Shown here one piece after another: positions 45,500 to 53,845 of a stretch of 64,000 nt of DNA. Made by a program: the position numbers and the translations under genes. Positions within the stretch are counted from its first letter, which is position 1, and every line of letters begins with the position of its first letter. The notes beneath the pieces are model-generated. The model made no database searches, was not told the origin of the DNA, and saw only the letters and a program-made list of their open reading frames with translations. Source of the DNA: Mesotaenium endlicherianum (taxonomy: Eukaryota > Streptophyta > Zygnematophyceae > Zygnematales > Mesotaeniaceae). Where the stretch lies: contig WELA01007991.1 in the NCBI GenBank assembly GCA_009602735.1, positions 124,001-188,000 of the forward strand, given 5' to 3'.

Positions 45500-46156
45500 A
45501 TGAAAAAATTACGCAGCGATTATTTCAGTTTCAGTAAAAAAGAACGTATAGCAGTAGTGGTGTTATTAACGCTTACGGGCATTTTCCTTGCATTGCCGTA
45601 TTTTTTCAGGAAGGACGTATCGCCGCCTGCGTCGATTCCGGTTCCTGCAAAAGATTCGGTATTGGCGAATGTAATAGTAGGTAAGCCGGCGCCACGAAAG
45701 CTTTTTTATTTCAATCCGAATACGATCACTGCAGAAGAATGGAAGGCGCTGGGATTGCGGGATCGGACAGTGAAAACGATTTTGAATTACCGGGAGAAAG
45801 GCGGCCGGTTTCGGCAGGCAAATGATATCCGTAAAATATGGGGACTGACACCGGCAGAAGCAGAAATATTACTTCCTTATGTGCGGCTTTCAGCTTTGTC
45901 TTCAAAGCAGGAAAAAGAAATCGTTGTTGTCTCCAAGCCGGGAAAACTGTTGCACAACATCGACGTGAATAAAGCTACTGTGGAAGAATGGAAAACATTG
46001 CCAGGTATCGGGGAAGTACTGGCCAACCGGTTAGTGCGTTTCAGGGAGAAATTGGGTAGATTTAACGCAGTAGAACAGGTAGGGAAAACTTATGGATTGT
46101 CTGATTCTGTATTCCGGCAACTGAAGCCATACCTGCAGATGGATACCCTGCATTGA
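45500..46156 (+). CDS. Helix-hairpin-helix protein (ComEA-like), membrane-anchored
   Basis: A 218-residue protein with one N-terminal membrane helix (about residues 19-34) and two tandem helix-hairpin-helix regions: about 70-130 (LRDRTVKTILNYREKGG) and 153-215 (LPGIGEVLANRLVRFREKLG). The second has a classic LPGIGEVLA hairpin for sequence-independent DNA contacts. ComEA proteins carry incoming DNA during competence in the periplasm, and this family is its Bacteroidota counterpart, but a general DNA-binding envelope role is equally possible. No other competence genes are adjacent. TTGCTTTG at 45487-45494 resembles a -7 element five bases before the ATG. Confidence 0.85.
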   Translation: MKKLRSDYFSFSKKERIAVVVLLTLTGIFLALPYFFRKDVSPPASIPVPAKDSVLANVIVGKPAPRKLFYFNPNTITAEEWKALGLRDRTVKTILNYREKGGRFRQANDIRKIWGLTPAEAEILLPYVRLSALSSKQEKEIVVVSKPGKLLHNIDVNKATVEEWKTLPGIGEVLANRLVRFREKLGRFNAVEQVGKTYGLSDSVFRQLKPYLQMDTLH

Positions 46157-46199
46157 CGTGGTGAAAGATTATTTGGTGGCGAACCGAAAAGGGCTATTT

Positions 46200-46230
46200 T
46201 TGTTTTAAATACTAACAAACGGTAGTTTTG
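46200..46230 (+). promoter_or_regulatory. Promoter of the acyl-CoA dehydrogenase gene
   Basis: TTG at 46200-46202, 20 bases, then TAGTTTTG at 46223-46230, an exact TAnnTTTG. Transcription should start near 46235, leaving a leader of about 65 bases. Confidence 0.7.
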
Positions 46231-46238
46231 TTTATAAA

Positions 46239-46279
46239 GGAGGCTGCCCGAATTCGATTGCTCGGTAAAGGCAGCCTCC
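46239..46279 (+). promoter_or_regulatory. Hairpin at the 5' end of the acyl-CoA dehydrogenase mRNA
   Basis: GGAGGCTGCC (46239-46248) pairs perfectly with GGCAGCCTCC (46270-46279); the loop holds a further CGA/TCG pairing. It begins about four bases after the predicted transcription start and ends 21 bases before the ATG. It could protect the mRNA or act as a switch. It lacks a T tract and is therefore not a typical terminator. Confidence 0.6.
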
Positions 46280-46300
46280 GTCTATTTAAAAAAACAGGAT

Positions 46301-47443
46301 ATGAACTTTCAGCCGAGTGAGGTTACACTAGAAGTGGCCCGTGCAGCGCGGGACTTCGCTGCACGGGAGATCAGGCCTTATGTGATGGAATGGGATGAAC
46401 AACAGCATTTTCCATTGGAAGTACTGCAATCATTGGGCAAACTGGGTATGATGGGGGTGCTGGTACCAGAACAATATGGCGGTGTCGGGCTGGGATATTT
46501 TGAATACAATGCCGTGATACAGGAGATTGCCAAAGTATGCGGCTCTATTGGATTGAGTGTGGCGGCGCATAATTCACTTTGCACCAATCATATCCTCAGC
46601 TTTGGCTCGGAAGAACAAAAAAAGCAATGGTTGCCTAAGCTGGCAACTGCAGAATGGATAGGGGCCTGGGGGCTCACCGAGCCCAATACAGGCAGTGATG
46701 CCGGTAACATGAAAACTACGGCCGTAAAAGATGGCGATCATTGGATATTGAACGGTACCAAGAACTGGATCACACATGGCAGAAGCAGTCACCTGGCAGT
46801 GGTCGTTTGCCGCACGGGCGAACCACGTGCCCGTTCCAACGCAACAGCTTTTGTGGTAGAGAGAGGTACGCCGGGTTTTACAGGCGGGAAAAAAGAAAAT
46901 AAGTTGGGCATGCGTGCCAGTGAAACGGCCGAAATGATTTTTGAGAACTGCCGTATTCCCGATTCACATCGACTGGGTGATGTAGGTGATGGGTTCAGGC
47001 AGGCATTGACCATACTGGATGGCGGACGTATTTCCATTGCAGCTTTATCTGTAGGGATTGCCAAAGGCGCGTATGAAGCGGCCAGGCAATATGCGCAGGA
47101 ACGTCACCAGTTCGATCAGCCGATCGCGAACTTCCAGGGTATCAGTTTCAAACTCGCCGATATGGCTACGGAGATCATGGCGGCAGAGTTGCTGGTAGCG
47201 CAATGCTGCGATCTCAAGGAGCGGCATGAAAAAGTGACGAAGCAAAGCGCCATGGCCAAGTATTATGCGAGTGAAACAGCGGTTAAAGTGGCTACCGATG
47301 CGGTGCAGGTATTTGGCGGTTATGGTTATACCAAAGATTTTCCTGTAGAGAAATATTACCGCGATGCCAAGCTCTGCACTATTGGCGAAGGAACTTCAGA
47401 AATACAAAAAATAGTAATTGCTAGAGAAGCCCTGGGTTTGTAA
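46301..47443 (+). CDS. Acyl-CoA dehydrogenase (short/medium-chain type)
   Basis: FAD enzyme that introduces the alpha-beta double bond in acyl-CoAs in the first step of beta-oxidation or branched amino acid breakdown. The 380-residue protein has the N-terminal helical domain, the middle barrel with the signature [21 protein letters not shown] and [13 protein letters not shown], and the C-terminal helical bundle ([23 protein letters not shown]-like segment, [23 protein letters not shown]). The end [18 protein letters not shown] is close to butyryl-CoA dehydrogenases. Electron-transfer flavoprotein genes are not adjacent. The 5' leader contains a strong hairpin. Confidence 0.94.
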   Translation: MNFQPSEVTLEVARAARDFAAREIRPYVMEWDEQQHFPLEVLQSLGKLGMMGVLVPEQYGGVGLGYFEYNAVIQEIAKVCGSIGLSVAAHNSLCTNHILSFGSEEQKKQWLPKLATAEWIGAWGLTEPNTGSDAGNMKTTAVKDGDHWILNGTKNWITHGRSSHLAVVVCRTGEPRARSNATAFVVERGTPGFTGGKKENKLGMRASETAEMIFENCRIPDSHRLGDVGDGFRQALTILDGGRISIAALSVGIAKGAYEAARQYAQERHQFDQPIANFQGISFKLADMATEIMAAELLVAQCCDLKERHEKVTKQSAMAKYYASETAVKVATDAVQVFGGYGYTKDFPVEKYYRDAKLCTIGEGTSEIQKIVIAREALGL

Positions 47444-47464
47444 GTCCAGGTAAGATAATTTTCT

Positions 47465-47516
47465 TTTTTGCCTTTGTTTGCCCCGGGCTTAAGCCCGGGG
47501 CAAACAAAGGCAAAAA
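47465..47516. repeat. Perfect 52-bp palindrome between convergent genes
   Basis: Two 26-base arms, GC-rich in the centre (GCCCCGGGCTTAAGCCCGGGGC) and flanked by TTTTTTGCCTTTGTTT and its complement, meet without a spacer; only the outermost pair is a G-T mismatch-type pair. T lies at the 5' side and A at the 3' side of the hairpin on both strands, opposite to an intrinsic terminator. It may still end transcription or be a palindromic repeat element. Confidence 0.8.
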
Positions 47517-47521
47517 GATTT

Positions 47522-47683
47522 TTATTGATTGTCTTTACTGCCAGCGGCAAAGATCTGGTCTACCGCCCCACCCAGCATGGGAAATTTTTCTTTTACAAAC
47601 CCGGCGATGGTTTCAATAGCTTTCTGAGCTTGCTCAGGGCTTAGTCCGGCTTCTGCAGTGAGGCGTTGAATTAATTCGTTCAT
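47522..47683 (-). CDS. Small acidic helical protein, 53 residues
   Basis: A short frame, ATG 47683 to TAA 47522, encoding MNELIQRLTAEAGLSPEQAQ and continuing with two amphipathic helices and a PMLGGAVDQIF segment. The pattern of an N-terminal helical pair and a glycine-rich hinge before a C-terminal helix recurs in small Bacteroidota proteins of unknown role. There is no signal peptide. It follows clpX on the same strand, 25 bases after its stop, so it may be part of the clp transcript. Codon phase and composition look coding, but the function is unknown. Confidence 0.6.
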   Translation of the reverse strand: MNELIQRLTAEAGLSPEQAQKAIETIAGFVKEKFPMLGGAVDQIFAAGSKDNQ

Positions 47684-47708
47684 AGAGTTGCTAGTTGTGA
47701 GTCATTAT

Positions 47709-48950
47709 TTAAGCTACTTTGAGTATACCCATTTTACTCTTACCAAACATACGCTTTGCATAATCAAGCGTGATATGCAGTTTTTTGGTATCGGTTCCAG
47801 GCAGTTCAAACATGGCATCAGTGAGGATGCTCTCACAGATGCTGCGTAAACCGCGGGCGCCCAGTTTATATTCGAGCGCTTTCTTCACCATAAAGTCCAG
47901 TACTCCATCGTCTATCTTCAACGCAATATTTTCCAGTTCAAACAAACGGGTGTATTGTTTGATCAATGAGTTCTTTGGCTCGGTGAGAATGCTTCTCAGC
48001 GTTTCTTCGTCGAGCGGATCGAGGTGGGTAACTACCGGCAAACGACCCAGCAATTCAGGTATCAGGCCAAAGCTCTTAAGGTCGGTAGCGTTTACGAACT
48101 GTAACAGGTTTTTGCGCTGCATTTCCTGCTCTTCTTTGTTCACGCTGAAACCAATGGCATTGGTGTTCACACGGCGGGCAATCACTTTATCAATACCATC
48201 GAATGCACCTCCACAAATAAAGAGTATGTTCCTGGTATCTACCTTGATCATCTTTTGCTCGGGATGTTTACGCCCGCCTTGCGGAGGAACCAGCACTTCA
48301 GTGCCTTCGAGCATCTTCAACAATCCCTGTTGTACACCTTCTCCGCTTACATCGCGGGTGATGGAAGGATTATCTCCTTTGCGGGCGATCTTGTCTATCT
48401 CATCCACATATACAATACCTCTTTCTGCAGCAGCTACATCGTAATTGCAGTTCTGCAACAGACGGGTGAGCATGCTTTCTACGTCTTCACCTACATAACC
48501 GGCTTCGGTAAATACCGTAGCATCCACGATGGCAAAGGGAACATTCAACAAGCGGGCAATGGTTTTGGCCAGTAAGGTTTTACCGGTACCTGTTTCGCCC
48601 ACCATGATGATGTTGCTCTTTTCGATCTCCACTTCATCGGTCTGGTTTTTATTGGTAACCCTTTTGAAGTGGTTGTAAACGGCAACAGACAATACCCTTT
48701 TGGCATCGTGCTGACCGATCACATATTCGTCGAGGAATTTTTTAATTTCTGCCGGGCGACGCACATTCAGCTTAAAGCCCGAATTGGTTGCATTGCTCTC
48801 CTGTTTCAGGTTTAACTCCTGCGCAATGATCTCCTGTGCATGCTCCACGCAATTTTCACAGATATGACCTTCCTGGCCGGCAATAAGGATCTTTACCTCA
48901 TCGCGGCTACGCCCACAAAATGAACAATGTAAATGAGTCTGTTTAGCCAT
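47709..48950 (-). CDS. clpX: ATP-dependent Clp protease ATP-binding subunit ClpX
   Basis: AAA+ unfoldase that feeds substrates to ClpP. From ATG 48950 ([18 protein letters not shown]) the protein has 413 residues. The N-terminal zinc domain uses C9, C12, C31 and C34. Walker A is GETGTGKT at 118-125, Walker B includes [11 protein letters not shown], the pore loop is GYVGEDVE, and the ClpP-docking IGF loop is present (NAIGFSV). A longer frame from 49019 would add 23 untypical residues. It lies downstream of two clpP genes in the same orientation, so the unfoldase and both peptidases probably share one transcript. Confidence 0.96.
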   Translation of the reverse strand: MAKQTHLHCSFCGRSRDEVKILIAGQEGHICENCVEHAQEIIAQELNLKQESNATNSGFKLNVRRPAEIKKFLDEYVIGQHDAKRVLSVAVYNHFKRVTNKNQTDEVEIEKSNIIMVGETGTGKTLLAKTIARLLNVPFAIVDATVFTEAGYVGEDVESMLTRLLQNCNYDVAAAERGIVYVDEIDKIARKGDNPSITRDVSGEGVQQGLLKMLEGTEVLVPPQGGRKHPEQKMIKVDTRNILFICGGAFDGIDKVIARRVNTNAIGFSVNKEEQEMQRKNLLQFVNATDLKSFGLIPELLGRLPVVTHLDPLDEETLRSILTEPKNSLIKQYTRLFELENIALKIDDGVLDFMVKKALEYKLGARGLRSICESILTDAMFELPGTDTKKLHITLDYAKRMFGKSKMGILKVA

Positions 48951-49034
48951 TTTTTGCTGGTTTTCTTCTTTCGCACTGACTTCCTTACATAGACAGGTTT
49001 CAGCAGCAATCTGTTGCAAAGGTACTAAAAGGCG

Positions 49035-49658
49035 CTATAAAACAGTATCTACTATACCGTAAGCCACGGCTTCCTTGGCATTCATCCAGTAGTCACGGTC
49101 AAAATCACGCATGATCTGGTCTACCTTTTTGCCGCAGTTCTCGGCCAGTATTTTGGCGCCAATTTCCTTGGTTTTACGCATTTGTTCGGCCTGGATCTCA
49201 ATATCGGCGCTGGTAGCCTGGTAATAACCACCCAGGCTGGGCTGGTGGATCATCACTTCGCCATGCGGATAAATGGATCGCTTGCCTTTGACCCCTGCAC
49301 TCAGCAGGATAGAGCCCATGCTGGCGGCCAGTCCCATACAAATGGTGGAAACGGGACTTTCTATCAACTTAATGGTATCGTACATAACCATGCCGCTGGT
49401 AACACTACCACCCGGACTGTTAATATAAAACTTGATCTCTTCGCCGGGTTTGTCGGCATCCAGCAACAACAGTTTACCTACGATGTCTTTGGCCGATCTG
49501 TCGTCTACCACACCCCAGAGATAAACCGCTCTTTTTTCAAAGAACAGTTTCTCCATTTTCTTCGCCATGAAACCATGCTCTTCTTTACCATTCTTCGGTT
49601 CGTTCTCTTCTTCCTCATCCATTCTGAAAGGGTTCACAATGTATTTTGTATGCGTCAT
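49035..49658 (-). CDS. clpP2: ClpP serine peptidase, second paralogue
   Basis: A 207-residue ClpP with an unusual acidic N-terminus (MDEEEENEPKNGKEE) replacing the normal propeptide. Catalytic residues are visible: Ser in GLAASMGSILLSAG, His in VMIHQPS and Asp in the FDRDYWM region, so it should be active. The YWMNAKEAVAYGIVD end is normal. It is clearly diverged from the upstream paralogue, and the N-terminus that gates the pore and contacts ClpX differs most. The two genes are 30 bases apart. In other bacteria paired ClpPs form mixed rings or separate machines; which applies here is not known. Confidence 0.92.
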   Translation of the reverse strand: MTHTKYIVNPFRMDEEEENEPKNGKEEHGFMAKKMEKLFFEKRAVYLWGVVDDRSAKDIVGKLLLLDADKPGEEIKFYINSPGGSVTSGMVMYDTIKLIESPVSTICMGLAASMGSILLSAGVKGKRSIYPHGEVMIHQPSLGGYYQATSADIEIQAEQMRKTKEIGAKILAENCGKKVDQIMRDFDRDYWMNAKEAVAYGIVDTVL

Positions 49659-49688
49659 AATGATATTGTATTGATGTTTTGCTAATGA

Positions 49689-50381
49689 TTAGTCTTTCCT
49701 TTCTTTTCTTGGATTGGTGAGCAATACTTCGTCTACCAGTCCATATGCTTTTGCATCTTCTGCAGTCATCCAGAAATCACGATCGCTGTCTTTGGCAATG
49801 ATCTCCGGTGTTTTGCCGGTGTGGTGTGCGGTGATGGCATAGAGTTCCTGCTTTACTTTTTTGATCTCCCGCGCAGTGATCTCGATATCGGAAGCCTGTC
49901 CGCCGATAGCGCCGCTGGGCTGGTGCATCATAATACGACTGTGTTTGAGCGCGGTGCGTTTGCCTTTAACGCCTGCGCAGAGCAATACCTGTCCCATGCT
50001 GGCCGCCATGCCTGTACAGATGGTTGCTACATCCGGACCAATGAATTGCATGGTATCGTAAATGCCGAGTCCTGCATAAACGCTGCCACCGGGACTGTTG
50101 ATGTACATCTGGATATCCCTGCTTCTGTCGGTACTTTCCAGGAACAGCAATTGTGCGGTAACGATATTGGCTACATAATCGTTGATGCCTTCACCGAGAA
50201 AAATGATGCGGTCCATCATCAACCGGCTGAAGACATCCATGCTGGCCACATTCAAAGGCCTTTCTTCAATAATATAAGGTGTGAGGTTGGTCACGTGGTG
50301 TTGTTGGTAATTGTGCAGGGTACCGCTGCTGATGCCCCTGTGTTTTACCGCGTATTGCTCAAATTCTTTTCCAAGGTTCAT
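49689..50381 (-). CDS. clpP: ATP-dependent Clp protease proteolytic subunit ClpP
   Basis: The canonical ClpP of the pair, 230 residues including an N-terminal leader before LTPYIIEERPLN. The catalytic triad is Ser in GMAASMGQVLLCAG, His in IMMHQPSG and Asp in DSDRDFWM. The peptide-binding strand reads MYINSPGGSVYAGLGIYDTM. It is the first gene of clpP-clpP2-clpX. A promoter candidate lies 44 bases upstream. In many bacteria trigger factor precedes clpP, and here it does too, 151 bases away and behind its own terminator. Confidence 0.95.
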   Translation of the reverse strand: MNLGKEFEQYAVKHRGISSGTLHNYQQHHVTNLTPYIIEERPLNVASMDVFSRLMMDRIIFLGEGINDYVANIVTAQLLFLESTDRSRDIQMYINSPGGSVYAGLGIYDTMQFIGPDVATICTGMAASMGQVLLCAGVKGKRTALKHSRIMMHQPSGAIGGQASDIEITAREIKKVKQELYAITAHHTGKTPEIIAKDSDRDFWMTAEDAKAYGLVDEVLLTNPRKERKD

Positions 50382-50424
50382 ATTTAGCTAATTTTCGCTT
50401 TGAAGATAAGTGATTTATGACCGT

Positions 50425-50455
50425 CAAATATTGTGCAAAGGATGAATTGCGACAA
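50425..50455 (-). promoter_or_regulatory. Promoter of the clpP-clpP2-clpX operon
   Basis: Reading leftward, TTG (complement of 50453-50455), 20 bases, then AATATTTG (complement of 50425-50432), which keeps seven of eight positions of the TAnnTTTG frame. The predicted leader is about 40 bases. Confidence 0.5.
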
Positions 50456-50475
50456 TCAGTCAGTTCCGCCATATG

Positions 50476-50502
50476 AAAAAACCGGGCCTGAAGGCCCGGT
50501 TT
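50476..50502 (-). terminator. Intrinsic terminator of the trigger factor gene
   Basis: On the leftward strand, AAACCGGGCCT pairs with AGGCCCGGTTT over a two-base loop, followed by a run of T (six in total). It lies 30 bases after the tig stop and separates tig from the clp operon. Confidence 0.88.
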
Positions 50503-50532
50503 CCCGTTTATCGTTATCAACCCATTACCAGG

Positions 50533-51894
50533 TTAGTGGTGATGGTGGTGCAGTTTCTCGGCAAAAGCTTCGGCGCTAATGGCTTCTTCTTTGGCGCTTA
50601 CCTGGTTTTCCAGCAGGCTGAACATTTTGTCGGTGCTGATGCGGTGGTAGCTGTCTTCCACAAACTTCCTGTCCTGCATCATGCGATTGGCATAGTCTTC
50701 CACCCATTGCTGACTGTCGCCTAAAGCTGTCAGCTGACCGCCCATATAGCTGAACAGTTGTTGTTTAGCGAAGTCGCGGATATCATCGGGTAACACTTCA
50801 ATTTTATTGTCCTGGATCACTTTGCTGCTTACCAGGGTCCATTTCAACTGATTAGCGAAAGTAGGATAGTCCTGCTCTGCCTCTTCGGCAGTCTTGGGTT
50901 GCTCGCCACCGGTCTGCAACCAGCGTTTCAGGAAGCTCTCGGGGAACTCCATGGTAGTATGGTCTACCAGGTGGTGGTAGATCTGGTCGTGTATCTGGTT
51001 ACGTGATTGCTGTGCATAATAAGCTTCGATCTCTTTTTTCACTTCTGCACGAAACTCTTCTTCTGTTTTAATCTCTTTGTTAGGGAAAGCAGCCAGGAAG
51101 AATGCTTCATTGAGTTCGGATTTCTCTACCAGCCCAACTTTGGTGATTTCCAGTTTGAAATATTTATCACCATCTTCATTGGTCAATCCCAGGTCGGCCA
51201 GGATGGCTTCTTTTTCTTTGTCTTCAAAAGCTTTGGAAGGCTGCAACACTACAAAATCGTCTTTCTTTTTACCAGTCAGCTTTTTGCGGAAGCTTTCCTT
51301 AAAGTATTTCACCAGCAAAGAATTGTCTTTGTTGATGCCACCTTCTACAGGATTACCGTCTTTATCGCTTTCAACAAATTTTACATTCAATACATTGTCA
51401 TCACCGGTTACTTCTTCTGGCTCGGTCATTTTACCGTTGCGCACCTGCTGGCGCTCGATCTCTTCCTGTACCATTTCATCGGTTACCGTAACATTGTAAC
51501 GGGTGACTTTTATTTTTTTCACATCCAGGTCAAACGCGGGTTTCAGGCCAATCTCAAAAGCAAATGCGTAGTCAGATGGGTTGTTCATGTCCAGTGCACG
51601 TGCATCATTGTCGAGCGGCAGGGGCTGGGCGAAGATCTCCAGTTGCTCTTTGCCGAGATAAGCGTTCAGTTCTTTCTCCACGCTGCGCAGTACTTCGTCG
51701 GTAAACACACTCTGACCATACATTTTCTTTACCAGTCCGGCCGGCACCATTCCTTTACGGAATCCAGGGATATTGGCGGTTTTGGCATATTTCTTCAGGC
51801 TCTGTTCAAAGCCGTTATAATAATCTTCTTTGCTCAGGTTCACGGTCAGCTTGTCGTTCAGCAAACCAATGTTCTCGCGCGTAACACTTGCCAT
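50533..51894 (-). CDS. tig: Trigger factor, ribosome-associated chaperone, with C-terminal His tail
   Basis: Binds nascent chains at the ribosome exit tunnel. The 453-residue protein has a ribosome-binding N-terminal domain with the loop GFRKGMVPAGLVKKMYG (family GFRxGxxP), a middle PPIase-like domain that is poorly conserved in this phylum, and a helical C-terminal chaperone domain. The protein ends AEKLHHHHH: five histidines directly before the stop, encoded by mixed CAC and CAT codons. This is a natural feature of this sequence and not a vector tag as far as the surroundings show. A terminator follows and a -7 element precedes the gene. Confidence 0.94.
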   Translation of the reverse strand: MASVTRENIGLLNDKLTVNLSKEDYYNGFEQSLKKYAKTANIPGFRKGMVPAGLVKKMYGQSVFTDEVLRSVEKELNAYLGKEQLEIFAQPLPLDNDARALDMNNPSDYAFAFEIGLKPAFDLDVKKIKVTRYNVTVTDEMVQEEIERQQVRNGKMTEPEEVTGDDNVLNVKFVESDKDGNPVEGGINKDNSLLVKYFKESFRKKLTGKKKDDFVVLQPSKAFEDKEKEAILADLGLTNEDGDKYFKLEITKVGLVEKSELNEAFFLAAFPNKEIKTEEEFRAEVKKEIEAYYAQQSRNQIHDQIYHHLVDHTTMEFPESFLKRWLQTGGEQPKTAEEAEQDYPTFANQLKWTLVSSKVIQDNKIEVLPDDIRDFAKQQLFSYMGGQLTALGDSQQWVEDYANRMMQDRKFVEDSYHRISTDKMFSLLENQVSAKEEAISAEAFAEKLHHHHH

Positions 51895-51926
51895 GTTGAT
51901 GTTTTTAATGCTTGAAATTTGGGCTG

Positions 51927-51934
51927 CAAAGGTA
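51927..51934 (-). promoter_or_regulatory. -7 element of the trigger factor gene
   Basis: Reading leftward, TACCTTTG matches TAnnTTTG exactly, 32 bases before the ATG. The -33 region shows no TTG. Confidence 0.45.
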
Positions 51935-52027
51935 AGGGATTATAAGAAATTGTGTGAATGCAGTGGAAAGAGCAGGTCAATTTAAAAAATAATATTATGT
52001 AATACCCTAATTATCTTGAAGGCTGTA

Positions 52028-52174
52028 TTACGCTTTAGGAAGTCCAGTCTTCCGATACAATTCTGAAACAAAACAATTCTCAATGCCTACCGTTTCAATC
52101 TTTTCGTCTAAATCAAATTGCCCTTTCAGAAAGTAAATGCAGATATTGGTGTCTAAGAGGCATTTCTTCACCAT
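52028..52174 (-). pseudogene. Truncated PIN-domain (VapC-type) toxin gene
   Basis: A 48-codon frame begins with the PIN-domain start, a CLLDTNICIYFLKGQF segment holding the first catalytic Asp, and then stops at TAA 52028. PIN toxins of about 130 residues carry three more acidic residues further on, which are absent, so the product cannot be an active ribonuclease. The start codon overlaps the stop of the antitoxin-like gene by seven bases (52168-52174), a typical toxin-antitoxin arrangement. The 5' part is preserved in frame. The truncated region ends close to the trigger factor promoter, so the missing part was probably deleted. Confidence 0.7.
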
Positions 52175-52413
52175 TCTGCTCTTTTGCGTGTAAACGTCCT
52201 TGCTTTTTTGATATCATCAATCAATTCGTCGGCGGACTGTTCGGATAAGAATGCTCCATAAAGTGATTTTAGTGACTTGCCCTTTACTTTTTTGGACATT
52301 TTCATGGAATCGGACAGTCGGGTGATCAACTCTAGTTTGGCATCACTATTCAGGTTTTTCAGTAAACCGAAATAGCTGTCAATCAAATGAATATTTATAT
52401 CTGCGGCTTTCAT
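52168..52413 (-). CDS. Antitoxin-like small protein upstream of the PIN remnant
   Basis: An 81-residue protein starting MKAADINIHLIDSYFGLLK. It is helical, with a basic C-terminus (ARTFTRKRAEW). The first half resembles short Bacteroidota antitoxins paired with PIN toxins, and its overlap with the truncated toxin start supports that role by context. ATG 52413 is preferred; the codons upstream to 52446 look untypical. As the toxin part is broken, this gene is either a relic that has not yet decayed or a free antitoxin that could neutralise a related toxin elsewhere. Family assignment is tentative. Confidence 0.65.
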   Translation of the reverse strand: MKAADINIHLIDSYFGLLKNLNSDAKLELITRLSDSMKMSKKVKGKSLKSLYGAFLSEQSADELIDDIKKARTFTRKRAEW

Positions 52414-52547
52414 TTTTAATATTTCGAAGTACTTTAAAGACAACAAATAAGGTAGTAACAGCGGCCCTCTATACTAAACCTTAGAAATCCTGTAACCTTT
52501 TCCGTTAACTTGGGTTTATACTAGCAATCAACACAACCGCCAACAGC

Positions 52548-53123
52548 TTGAGTACGATTACATTGACAGATAACGCACTGATGTTCAAGGTGAAAGAGGG
52601 CGACCTGGACAAAATGGGCCTGCTCTTTGAAAGGCACCACCGTGCGCTCTACAGCTTTTTCGTACAGATGCTGCGGCAGGGTGAACAGAGCAAGGACCTG
52701 GTGCAGACCGTTTTTTTCAAGATGCTGAAGTCGCGCCACACATTTACCGGATCGGGGCCCTTTGTTACCTGGATGTATCATATCGCCAGGAATGTATTAC
52801 GCGACCACCACCGGGAAGTGAAACGCAAAGGTGTACATACATATCTGGCAGATGAGATGCAGCAAGACCTGGTAGGCGGCGTCCTGGCCGATGAACGGAT
52901 AGAAAAGAAACAGGAACTCCAGGCATTGGCGATGGCGATGGACCAGTTGAACGGGCAGGACCGGGAATTACTGATCCTCTGTCGTTACCAGGAGTTGAAA
53001 TACAGCGAGATCGCCCATTTGCTGCATATTACGGAAGGGGCGGTGAAAGTAAGGGTGTTCAGGGCATTGAACCAGTTGAGAGAACATTATTTGAAAGTAT
53101 CAACCGAAAAAAATTGTGCATGA
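52548..53123 (+). CDS. RNA polymerase sigma factor, ECF (sigma-70 family)
   Basis: A 191-residue alternative sigma factor. Region 2 is visible at about residues 22-90 (LFERHHRALYSFFVQMLRQG and the TFTGSGPFVTWMYHIARN motif), region 4 at about 130-180 (LNGQDRELLILCRYQELKYS with a helix-turn-helix ending VKVRVFRALNQLREHY). A TTG at 52548 is the probable start; ATG 52581 would cut the first helix. The next gene starts within its stop codon (ATGA, 53120-53123) and encodes a membrane protein that probably holds the sigma factor inactive. The two DUF4097-type genes downstream are the likely targets or partners. Confidence 0.88.
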   Translation: MSTITLTDNALMFKVKEGDLDKMGLLFERHHRALYSFFVQMLRQGEQSKDLVQTVFFKMLKSRHTFTGSGPFVTWMYHIARNVLRDHHREVKRKGVHTYLADEMQQDLVGGVLADERIEKKQELQALAMAMDQLNGQDRELLILCRYQELKYSEIAHLLHITEGAVKVRVFRALNQLREHYLKVSTEKNCA

Positions 53124-53827
53124 AATCTAATTACGATAAAGAAAACGAACAATTGTGGAACCTGATGGGTGAAGTGCCTGCACCGGAAGCGCCAGCGGGC
53201 ATGCGCCCAGATTTCGATGCCATGCTCGATAATTACAAAGCTTCGCTGCGTGAGAAGCCCCGGCGATTACATGCATTCTTGCAACGCCTCAAAGATCTTT
53301 GGCATATACAACCGCGCTTGCAATTGGGTTATGGCATAGCCCTGGTGTTGCTGGCATTTGGTATAGGATACATCACGCATCGCAGCTTCAGCGGCAACAA
53401 TGAACAGATCAGCCAATTGTCGAAACAGATGCAGGAGATGCGCAACATGATGACACTCTCTTTGCTTGAGAATCCATCGGCTTCAGAGCGCATGCGTGCA
53501 GTAGAGTATGTGAATGAAGCCAAAAAAGTAGATCATAAAGTAGCCGAAGCATTGCTCACCACACTCAACAACGATCCCAATGTAAATGTGCGGCTTATCA
53601 CGCTGGAAGCATTGGCGAACCTGGCAGTGGATCCTTTTGTACGGGAAGGATTGGTACAGTCTATCGTTCAGCAGGAATCGCCATTGGTGCAATCGGCGCT
53701 GGCCGATGTGATGGTGAAATTACAGGAAAAGCGTTCTGTGAAGCCATTGCAGAAGCTATTGCACAAAGAAGATACCAACGAAGCCATTAAAAACAAAATA
53801 CAACAGAGCCTGCTCAAGCTCAGTTAA
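53120..53827 (+). CDS. HEAT-repeat membrane protein, putative anti-sigma factor
   Basis: A 235-residue protein with a cytoplasmic N-terminus of about 67 residues, one membrane helix (about 68-86) and an extracytoplasmic region with a short coiled coil and HEAT-like repeats (NDPNVNVRLITLEALANLAV and PLVQSALADVMVKLQEKRS). Translational coupling to the sigma factor gene and single-pass topology match anti-sigma factors, but no zinc-binding anti-sigma domain is seen. The HEAT part may sense protein partners in the periplasm. ATG 53120 (MKSNYDKENEQ) is chosen; an upstream codon at 53114 adds two residues. Confidence 0.7.
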   Translation: MKSNYDKENEQLWNLMGEVPAPEAPAGMRPDFDAMLDNYKASLREKPRRLHAFLQRLKDLWHIQPRLQLGYGIALVLLAFGIGYITHRSFSGNNEQISQLSKQMQEMRNMMTLSLLENPSASERMRAVEYVNEAKKVDHKVAEALLTTLNNDPNVNVRLITLEALANLAVDPFVREGLVQSIVQQESPLVQSALADVMVKLQEKRSVKPLQKLLHKEDTNEAIKNKIQQSLLKLS

Positions 53828-53845
53828 ACGATTCAAACCCTATAT

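Noticed and set aside
51007-51915. 302-codon open frame opposite trigger factor
   Set aside because: It is antisense to a clearly conserved gene and consists of Phe- and Cys-rich sequence without any known motif.
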